A program made the translations under genes and the position numbers. Below the pieces are notes generated by a model. It ran no database searches. It had not been told where the DNA came from and was given only the letters and a program-made list of their open reading frames with translations. Of a stretch of 64,000 nucleotides of DNA, positions 57,886 to 64,000 are shown one piece after another (the first letter of the stretch is position 1; the number at the start of each line of letters is the position of its first letter). The stretch lies in contig JAULYZ010000032.1 in the NCBI GenBank assembly GCA_032117595.1, positions 1 through 64,000 of the forward strand, written 5' to 3'. The DNA comes from WLJO01 sp032117595 (GTDB taxonomy: Bacteria > Actinomycetota > Acidimicrobiia > Acidimicrobiales > Ilumatobacteraceae).

Positions 57886-58389
57886 ATGGCGGTCAATCGA
57901 TTCCCCGTGGAGGCGACCCACATCCTCATGTTCGCAAGGTCCATCGGTGACCCGAACCCGATTTACGCCGATCCTGACTATGCGAAGGGCACAGAGGTCG
58001 GATCCATCATTGCTCCACCCACGTTTGTGCAGGCGAGCGCACAGTTCGACGACGAGTACCCACTCCGCCCGGTGATCGGCAAGGAATGGTTCGGCTCCGG
58101 CAAGGAGGCCACCGGCATCACGAAGAAGCCCGGTGGTGGCGGGGGTGGCGGCGGCAACGGGGGGACGCTGCACGCCGAGCAGCACTACGAGTACCACCGT
58201 CCGCTCCGCGCGGGCGAGGTGCTCACTGCAACCGTGCTGCCTGCCCGTACGTGGGAGAAGGAGGGGCGCCGGGGCGGCAAGCTGCACTTCAGCGAGACCA
58301 CCATCGAGTACCGCACACTCGACGGCGAACTCGTGGTCACCGCACGCGGCGTCGGCGTGCGTACCGAGAAGGTGGTGGAGCAGAAATGA
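57886..58389 (+). CDS. FAS1-type dehydratase, hot-dog fold (HadA/C-like)
   Basis: 167 aa, matching MaoC N-terminal-like dehydratases: VEATHILMFARSIGDPNPIYADPDYAK, APPTFVQASAQFD, then the second half LHAEQHYEYHRPLRAGEVLTATVLPARTWEKEGRRGGKLHF. An unusual run of eight glycines (residues ~83-90) forms the linker. TTGGAGG precedes the ATG. ATGA overlap with the MaoC gene implies an obligate heterodimer as in HadAB/HadBC. Confidence 0.85.
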   Translation: MAVNRFPVEATHILMFARSIGDPNPIYADPDYAKGTEVGSIIAPPTFVQASAQFDDEYPLRPVIGKEWFGSGKEATGITKKPGGGGGGGGNGGTLHAEQHYEYHRPLRAGEVLTATVLPARTWEKEGRRGGKLHFSETTIEYRTLDGELVVTARGVGVRTEKVVEQK

Positions 58390-58805
58390 GCATCAAGGCA
58401 TCCGAGATCAAGGTAGGCGACTCCCGCGAGGTCGTCATCGTGGAGGATCTCAAGCGAACACAGATCGTCATGTACGCAGGGGCATCGGGCGACTACAACC
58501 CGCTGCACACCGACGAGAAGTTCACCCAGGAGATCGCCGGCTACCCCACCGTGTTCGCCCACGGCATGCTCACCATGGGAATGACCGGCCGGGTGATCAC
58601 CGACTGGGTGGGCGACGGTCGCATCACCAAGTACGGCGTGCGGTTCACCAAGCAGGTCTTCCCCGGTGACACCCTCACCACCACCGCAACGGTCGAGGCG
58701 ATCCGCGACGAAGGCGGCGCGAAGTTCGCCGACTTCAAGGTGACCACGCGCAATCAGGACGGCGATGACGTCGTCGCCGGCTACGCGTCGGCCCGCCTCG
58801 ACTGA
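58386..58805 (+). CDS. MaoC-like (R)-hydratase/dehydratase subunit (HadB-like)
   Basis: A 139-aa hot-dog protein with the hydratase-2 motif YAGASGDYNPLHTDEKF...GYPTVFAHGMLTMGMTGRVITDWVG; the Asp and His of this motif are catalytic. It pairs with the preceding subunit to dehydrate (3R)-hydroxyacyl-ACP/CoA or hydrate enoyl-CoA. Four-base overlap with the upstream gene. Confidence 0.9.
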   Translation: MSIKASEIKVGDSREVVIVEDLKRTQIVMYAGASGDYNPLHTDEKFTQEIAGYPTVFAHGMLTMGMTGRVITDWVGDGRITKYGVRFTKQVFPGDTLTTTATVEAIRDEGGAKFADFKVTTRNQDGDDVVAGYASARLD

Positions 58806-58826
58806 CAGCACGCCGGAACCTGCTCC

Positions 58827-59648
58827 ATGGTGAACCCGCGTGCCCTGCCGAAGCTCGTGGTGTTCGACCTCGACGGAACCCTGCTGGACGCTCACGAACG
58901 CGTTGCCGACCGCACTCGGGACGCGCTCGAAGCACTAGCCGACCGCGGAACGTCCATCGGGCTTGCCAGCGGCCGCTACTGGAGTCTGGTGCGCCTCACT
59001 GCCTCCGAGGCAGGACCGGCCGTGCGCTTCGGTATCGCGTCGAACGGAAGCGTCATCGGCTCATTCGACGATGATCGGATCATCGACCGCCTCACCATCG
59101 ACCGAGCCGCCTTTGTACGGGTGGTGCAGTCGCTGCGGCTGGCCGACCCCCGCTTCGGCTTCACCGTGCAGACCGACGACTTCATGGTGTTCGAGCCCGG
59201 TTTTCTCGATCGATCCCCGCTGCTCCCCAAGGGCGAGGAGATCCGCAACGTGCTCGACTACGACACGGCCGAACCGCTCAAGATGTGGGTGTTCCATCCC
59301 GAACACGACGAGGACAGTCTCATCGAAGTGCTCCGTCCGCTCGTGCCTCCCGAGTTCGGGGTCGGGCACACGAGCCTCATGGCGGCCGAGATCGGTCCGA
59401 ACGGGGTCGACAAGGCCAACGGGGTTGCGCGCCTCGCAGGCCGCCTCGGGCTCGACCGTACCGAGGTGATGACGTTCGGCGACAACAGCAACGACCGATC
59501 GATGCTCCGGTGGGCAGGCCGATCGGTGGCGCTCGCCAACGCGGACGACGTCACCAGGAGCTGTGCCACCGAGGTGACCACCCACACACACGACGACGCT
59601 GGCGTGGCGCGACACCTCGAGGCATTGCTCTCAGCGACCGATCACTGA
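58827..59648 (+). CDS. Cof-type HAD phosphatase
   Basis: 273 aa with complete HAD motifs: FDLDGTLLDAHE, LASGRYWSLVR, GVDKANGVARLAGRLGLD (Lys) and MTFGDNSNDRSMLRWAG. Cof members dephosphorylate sugar phosphates or flavin and pyridoxal phosphates. An 8-bp inverted repeat, GCTCTCAG/CTGAGAGC (59627-59652), surrounds the stop codon. Confidence 0.9.
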   Translation: MVNPRALPKLVVFDLDGTLLDAHERVADRTRDALEALADRGTSIGLASGRYWSLVRLTASEAGPAVRFGIASNGSVIGSFDDDRIIDRLTIDRAAFVRVVQSLRLADPRFGFTVQTDDFMVFEPGFLDRSPLLPKGEEIRNVLDYDTAEPLKMWVFHPEHDEDSLIEVLRPLVPPEFGVGHTSLMAAEIGPNGVDKANGVARLAGRLGLDRTEVMTFGDNSNDRSMLRWAGRSVALANADDVTRSCATEVTTHTHDDAGVARHLEALLSATDH

Positions 59649-59831
59649 GAGCGCACAGCAAGCACCTGCCCCAGGAGCCGCTCGGCATGACCGACGGATC
59701 CGGGCTGCAGTTTCTGCCCCGGGGCATGGCAGCCACCTGATCAGGGGCGACTACCATGACGCCGCAGCAGTCGAGGTTTCCTGAGGCTCAGTGGGGCACT
59801 CGACCAATTCGGACGTCCACGGGAGGGCGAG
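59649..59831 (+). other. Intergenic leader with a possible 17-codon peptide
   Basis: The 183-bp gap before the amidohydrolase has a CAGGAG site and, 9 nt later, an ATG frame at 59687-59740 (MTDGSGLQFLPRGMAAT). It could be a leader peptide or chance. GGGAGGGCGAG precedes the real gene at 59832. Nothing else is seen. Confidence 0.3.
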
Positions 59832-61505
59832 ATGGCTTCACGAGTGGTGATCAAGGGCGGCACCGTCGTCGACGGCAGTGGTGCTCCGGGCCGTGACGCC
59901 GATGTGGCCATCGAGGGCGACCGCATTGTCGAGGTCGGCAAGAACCTCTCGGGCGACCGAACGGTGGATGCGGGCGGAGCGGTCGTCGCCCCCGGGTTCA
60001 TCGACATCCACACCCACTACGACGCGCAGGTCTTCTGGGATCCAGCACTCACGCCGTCGTGCTTCCACGGTGTCACCACCGTGGTCGCAGGGAACTGCGG
60101 GTTCTCCATCGCCCCCGTTCGGCCCGACGATCGCGAGCTGCTCGCACGCACGATGGAGAAGGTCGAGGACATGGATCCCGCGTCGCTCATCGAGGGCGTC
60201 CCGTGGGACTTCGAGACCTTCCCCGAGTACCTGCAGTCCGTGGCGCGGCACGGCACCGCGTTGAACTACGCCGCCTACATCGGCCACACAGCCCTTCGCA
60301 TGTACGCGATGGGCGAGGAAGCGACGGGGCGCGAAGCCCGTCCCGACGAGATCGCCAGAATGGCCGCCTCGGTTCGCGAGGCGATGGCCGCCGGGGCCGC
60401 CGGTTTCGCCACCAGTTTCGCAGTGACCCACCGAGGCGCCGACGGACGTCCCATCCCGAGCCGCTGGGCATCGAAAGACGAGATCCGTGCGCTCTGCCAG
60501 GCCGTTGCCGACTCGGGTCGCGGCGTGGTGGGCATCAACGGCGGCGAGAACCTCGGGTTCAGCGAGGCCTACGAACTCCAGATGCAGGTAGGGGTCCCCT
60601 TCACCTACACCGCCGTGCTCACCCTGCCCACCGGTGCTCACCTAAAGGCAGCAGAGATCAACCGCGCAGGCTGGGCACGCGGGGCGCGCGTCTGGCCGCA
60701 GGTGAGCTGCCGACCGCTCTCGTTCTCGATGACCATGGCGGAACCGTTCACCCTGAACATCAACCCGGTCTTCGCAGAGCTGATGCCGAAGAGTGTCGCC
60801 GAGCGGCGGGCTGCATATGCCGATCCGGCATGGCGTTCACGAGCACGGGCTGAATGGACGGGCTCCAAGACACTGCCGCCACGGTGGGAGTCGTTCGAGA
60901 TCATGGAGTCCAGCGCGAACCCCGATCTCGTCGGCAAGCGGATCACCGCGCTCGCTTCCGCGGTCGGAGCCGATCCCTTCGACATGCTCTGCGAGCTGAC
61001 ACTCGCCGAGGCCGAGCCGAAGGACCTCCGCGTCAAGGCAATCCTTGCGAATGACGATGTCGACGGCATCACCATGCTGCTCCAGGAGGAGCACACCACG
61101 CTCGGACTCTCCGATGCCGGTGCCCACGTTGGTCAGCTCTGCGACGCCCCGCTCTCCACCGATCTGCTCGGCAACTGGGTGCGCGACCGCCAGACCATGA
61201 CGATGGAAGCGGCGATCCGCAAGCTCTCGGGGCAGCAGGCCGACATCTTCAACTTCACCGACCGCGGCTACCTGCGAGCGGGCTACCACGCCGACATCGT
61301 CGTGTTCGACCCCGACACGGTCGCTCCGGGCCCGGTGCGGCGCGTGCGCGATTTCCCGGCAGGCGCCGAGCGGCTCACCGCCGACCGACCCACGGGCATG
61401 CGTCACGTCTTCGTGAACGGCACGGCCATCCACGCCGATGGCGAGCACCTTGCCTCGGCCATCCAAACGCGTCCTGGTCGTTTGGTGTCGCCGACGCCTT
61501 GGTGA
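59832..61505 (+). CDS. N-acyl-D-amino-acid deacylase-like amidohydrolase
   Basis: A 557-aa metal-dependent amidohydrolase. The N-terminal VVIKGGTVVDGSGAPGRDADVAIEGDRI, the metal motif GFIDIHTHYDAQVFWDP, NCGFSIAP, and the C-terminal GLSDAGAHVGQLCDAP and YLRAGYHADIVVFDPDTV are characteristic of D-aminoacylases. It releases D-amino acids or related acids from N-acyl forms. Its stop overlaps the possible GTG of the D-threonine-aldolase-like gene, so the pair may degrade D-amino-acid derivatives. Confidence 0.88.
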   Translation: MASRVVIKGGTVVDGSGAPGRDADVAIEGDRIVEVGKNLSGDRTVDAGGAVVAPGFIDIHTHYDAQVFWDPALTPSCFHGVTTVVAGNCGFSIAPVRPDDRELLARTMEKVEDMDPASLIEGVPWDFETFPEYLQSVARHGTALNYAAYIGHTALRMYAMGEEATGREARPDEIARMAASVREAMAAGAAGFATSFAVTHRGADGRPIPSRWASKDEIRALCQAVADSGRGVVGINGGENLGFSEAYELQMQVGVPFTYTAVLTLPTGAHLKAAEINRAGWARGARVWPQVSCRPLSFSMTMAEPFTLNINPVFAELMPKSVAERRAAYADPAWRSRARAEWTGSKTLPPRWESFEIMESSANPDLVGKRITALASAVGADPFDMLCELTLAEAEPKDLRVKAILANDDVDGITMLLQEEHTTLGLSDAGAHVGQLCDAPLSTDLLGNWVRDRQTMTMEAAIRKLSGQQADIFNFTDRGYLRAGYHADIVVFDPDTVAPGPVRRVRDFPAGAERLTADRPTGMRHVFVNGTAIHADGEHLASAIQTRPGRLVSPTPW

Positions 61506-61522
61506 GCAGCCCGAGGGCGGCG

Positions 61523-62635
61523 ATGCCCGCAGTCCCCGACACACCGTTCGTCGCCGTCGACGTCGCCGCGCTCGAACGGAATATCTCGTCGATGCAGGAG
61601 CGAATGGCCGATCGCGGAATCGGCGTGCGTCCGCACACCAAGACGAGCAAATGCATCGAGGTGGTGACACGGCAGGTTGATGCCGGCGCAGTCGGGCTCA
61701 CCGTTGCCACGCTCGGCGAGGCCGAGTCGCTCGTCTCGCACGGATTCTGGTCGGTCTTCCACGGGTACCCGCTGTGGGCCGGCACCGCCTCCCGCGCCCG
61801 TCGGGTCCGGGCGCTGCACGAGGAGTGCGACTACCTCGTCGGCGTCGAGTCGCTGGAAGCGGCCACCGCCCTCGCCGCTGCGGTCAGGGGAAGTGGCTCC
61901 CCGCTTCGTGTGCTCATCGAGCTCGACTGTGGGATGCAGCGCTCCGGCGTGCACCCCGAGGCCGTTGCTGATCTGGCACAGCGATGCGGCGACCTCGGAC
62001 TCGATGTCCGGGGGGCCTTCACCTTCGGCGGACACGCCTACCAGTCGTGCGACGCGCCCGTGCACGCCGGCGACGACGAAGTGAACGCGCTCACTGCGGC
62101 ACGAGACGCTCTGCTCGGCATCGGTCTCGTACCGCAGATCCTGAGTGCCGGCTCCACACCAACGGCGCTCCACTCCGCGCGGCCGCCGGTGACGGACGAG
62201 CGTCCCGGCACCTACGTGTTCCTCGACCGCCAGCAGGTGGCGCTCGGCGCCGGCGAGATCAAGCAGGCGTCGCTCGTCGTGCTCACCACGGTGGTGGCGA
62301 GTCACGCCGATGGCCGTTTTGTGCTCGATGCCGGGTCCAAGGTGCTCTCCACCGATCGACCGCAGTGGCTCGAGGGCTTCGGCTACCTCCCCGCCTACCC
62401 CGATGCAGTCGTTGCGCGGCTCTCCGAACACCACGCGGTGTGCACCACAACGGCCCGACGCCCTCGTGTGGGTGAAGTGCTTGGGCTCATACCCAACCAC
62501 TGCTGTGTCGTGGTGAATCTCGCCGACACCCTCCATACCGTTCCAACGATCGACCTACACGCCGACCTCCTCGACCCGGCAATCTGGCACGGGGCCGAAC
62601 GGTGGTCCGTGGCATCGCGCGGCGCGAACACCTGA
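61523..62635 (+). CDS. D-threonine aldolase / D-serine dehydratase-like PLP enzyme
   Basis: A 370-aa alanine-racemase-fold protein. The PLP lysine is in RPHTKTSK, and the C-terminal zinc ligands are in IPNHCCVVVNLAD, as in fold-type III D-threonine aldolases and DSD1-like enzymes. The ATG at 61523 follows GAGGGCGG; GTG 61502, overlapping the previous stop, is an alternative. With the deacylase it suggests use of D-hydroxyamino acids. Confidence 0.85.
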   Translation: MPAVPDTPFVAVDVAALERNISSMQERMADRGIGVRPHTKTSKCIEVVTRQVDAGAVGLTVATLGEAESLVSHGFWSVFHGYPLWAGTASRARRVRALHEECDYLVGVESLEAATALAAAVRGSGSPLRVLIELDCGMQRSGVHPEAVADLAQRCGDLGLDVRGAFTFGGHAYQSCDAPVHAGDDEVNALTAARDALLGIGLVPQILSAGSTPTALHSARPPVTDERPGTYVFLDRQQVALGAGEIKQASLVVLTTVVASHADGRFVLDAGSKVLSTDRPQWLEGFGYLPAYPDAVVARLSEHHAVCTTTARRPRVGEVLGLIPNHCCVVVNLADTLHTVPTIDLHADLLDPAIWHGAERWSVASRGANT

Positions 62636-62640
62636 CCGAC

Positions 62641-62667
62641 GGCCCGACACCACGCGCCGGTCGGGCC
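62641..62667. terminator. Candidate bidirectional terminator
   Basis: GGCCCGAC/GTCGGGCC forms an 8-bp perfect stem with an 11-nt loop in the 39-bp gap between two convergent genes. There is no U-tract. Confidence 0.45.
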
Positions 62668-62674
62668 TCCCGGA

Positions 62675-64000
62675 TCAGCCCGGGGTGATGCCGTGTCGCT
62701 TCTCCACCGCACTGCGGTCGCGCGGATCGGCTGCGGCAAACCGCCGGATGAGGTCGCTGCGCAGCCCCTCGAACGGGACCACGGCGTCGATCACCATCTC
62801 AGAGGCAAGGCGATAGAGATCCACATCTGCCTCGTACTCGGCCCGCTTGGCCAGTACGTACGCCTCGCGCTCGGACGGATCATCGATCGCGGCGATCTTG
62901 TTCGCATACACGGCGTTCACCGCAGCCTCCGGTCCCATCACGGCAATCTTCGCGGTGGGCAGGGCGATGGTGGCGATCGGGTCGAAGGCCGGACCGCTCA
63001 TCGCATAGAGCCCGGCGCCATAGGCCTTGCGGACCACCACGCAGATCTTCGGCACGGTTGCCTCGGTGATGGCCGTGATCATCTTTGCCCCGTGACGGAT
63101 GATGCCCTCACGCTCCACCTTGGTGCCGATCATGAAACCCGGAACATCGGCAAGGAAGATGAGCGGGATGCTGTAGGCATCGCACATCCACACGAAGCGA
63201 GCGGCCTTGTCGGCAGAATCACCGAACAGCACGCCGCCCTTGTGAAGCGGGTTGTTCGCCACGACACCCACCACGTGTCCATCGAGGCGGCCGAACCCGA
63301 TGGTGAGTTCCGGCGCAAAGAGTGGCTTCACCTCGAAGAACGAGCCATCGTCAACGAGACATTCGATGAGTCGGCGCATGTCGTACCCCATCGAGTCGTT
63401 GTCGGGGAGCACCGCCGCGGTCAGCGAAGCGGCCGGCTCGACCGGTTCGTACTCGGTCGGGGCCTCGCGCCAACTGTTGGGAAGATACGAGAAGAAGTCC
63501 CGCGCCTGGGCGATTGCGTCGGCATCGTCGACAGCGAGGTTGTCGCCGCACCCCGACACGGTGGCGTGCATCCGTGCACCACCCATCTCCTCGAGCGTGA
63601 CGTACTCGCCGATCACCTCCTCGGCCATGCGTGGTGAGCCGAGGTACATCGAGGCATTGCCCTCCACCATGATCACGATGTCGCAGAAGGACGGGATGTA
63701 CGCGCCACCCGCCGCCGACGGCCCGAACAGGCAGCAGATCTGGGGGACCTTTCCCGAGAGACGCACCTGATTGGCGAAGACCCGACCAGCGCCGCGTCGA
63801 CCGGGGAAGAGATCGACCTGATCCGTGATCCGAGCGCCAGCCGAATCGATGAGCCAGAAGATCGGTACCTCGTGGCGGAGGGCGTACTCCGTGATGCGAA
63901 TCATCTTCTCCACCGTGCGCGCGCCCCACGAGCCCGCCTTCACCGTGGGATCGTTCGCCACCACACACACGGCACGGCCATCCACCCGCCCGAGCCCGGT
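62675..64000 (-). CDS. Acyl-CoA carboxylase carboxyltransferase subunit, 5' end outside window
   Basis: At least 441 aa are visible; the frame runs through the window edge. It has the N-terminal half LIDSAGARITDQVDLFPGRRGAG, FGPSAAGGAYIPSFCDIVIMV, and the C-terminal half VGVVANNPLHKGGVLFGDSADKAARFVWMCDAYSIPLIFLADVPGFMIGTKVEREGIIRHGAKMI. This matches propionyl/methylcrotonyl-type CT subunits. It carboxylates an acyl-CoA with a biotin partner that must lie elsewhere. It is full in character, unlike the shortened CT protein at 37.3 kb. Confidence 0.92.
   Translation of the reverse strand, partial: TGLGRVDGRAVCVVANDPTVKAGSWGARTVEKMIRITEYALRHEVPIFWLIDSAGARITDQVDLFPGRRGAGRVFANQVRLSGKVPQICCLFGPSAAGGAYIPSFCDIVIMVEGNASMYLGSPRMAEEVIGEYVTLEEMGGARMHATVSGCGDNLAVDDADAIAQARDFFSYLPNSWREAPTEYEPVEPAASLTAAVLPDNDSMGYDMRRLIECLVDDGSFFEVKPLFAPELTIGFGRLDGHVVGVVANNPLHKGGVLFGDSADKAARFVWMCDAYSIPLIFLADVPGFMIGTKVEREGIIRHGAKMITAITEATVPKICVVVRKAYGAGLYAMSGPAFDPIATIALPTAKIAVMGPEAAVNAVYANKIAAIDDPSEREAYVLAKRAEYEADVDLYRLASEMVIDAVVPFEGLRSDLIRRFAAADPRDRSAVEKRHGITPG

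Overview
The window looks like a dense, high-GC chromosome of an actinomycete, most likely class Acidimicrobiia (an inference from protein style, not from a marker gene). Supporting signs are an F420-type luciferase-like oxidoreductase, a homodimeric pyruvate dehydrogenase E1 (aceE), a HAD-PlsC fusion, several acyl-CoA genes, a 6C-like small RNA and many apparently leaderless genes with a TANNNT box 6-9 nt before the start codon. I saw no rRNA, tRNA, CRISPR array, transposase or phage gene.

Layout. 1-5 kb (minus strand): a dapA copy that lacks its 3' end, a winged-helix protein, a ferritin-like di-iron protein, a TetR regulator with a perfect operator, and an acyl-CoA ligase. 5-8 kb: DedA-like and NeuD-like genes, dapB and surE. 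8-12.3 kb: M16 peptidase, pnp and rpsO, with a structured rpsO-pnp spacer. 12.4-17.8 kb: a chorismate mutase-VOC fusion, an epoxide-hydrolase-like protein, a VOC protein, a TetR/MFS efflux pair with clear operators, and a LysM lipoprotein. 17.9-23.9 kb: glutamate synthase gltD and gltB.

24-30 kb is the most unusual block. It holds a PF14907-type nucleotidyltransferase, a small PqqD protein, a Tat-exported cysteine-rich protein with its own hairpin and strong terminator, a P-loop-less HPr-kinase-like protein, a second PqqD, two divergent HPr-kinase-like proteins that each end in a PqqD-like domain, and a nitroreductase overlapping the last kinase. It resembles the modification part of a peptide or protein tailoring system, but no radical SAM, cyclase or protease is present.

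30-40 kb: crotonase, HutC-type GntR regulator, aconitase, HAD-PlsC fusion, a 6C-like sRNA facing a LysR gene, a carboxyltransferase, a 92-bp tandem repeat and citrate synthase. 40-49 kb: quinone reductase, crotonase, HADs, acyl-CoA dehydrogenase, aldo-keto reductase, APH-like kinase, LLM oxidoreductase, SDR, TauD-type dioxygenase and RNase H. 49-64 kb: aceE, a hydrolase, an acyl-CoA dehydrogenase, a Phd/PIN toxin-antitoxin pair with a perfect operator, an MBL hydrolase, an acyl-CoA ligase with two hot-dog dehydratases, a Cof-type HAD, a D-aminoacylase-like amidohydrolase, a D-threonine-aldolase-like enzyme and a partial acyl-CoA carboxylase subunit.

Together the genes describe an aerobic heterotroph with TCA entry enzymes, fatty or branched acyl-CoA turnover, D-amino-acid handling and lysine/glutamate synthesis. 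Function calls rest on recognisable motifs read by eye; no database search was run.
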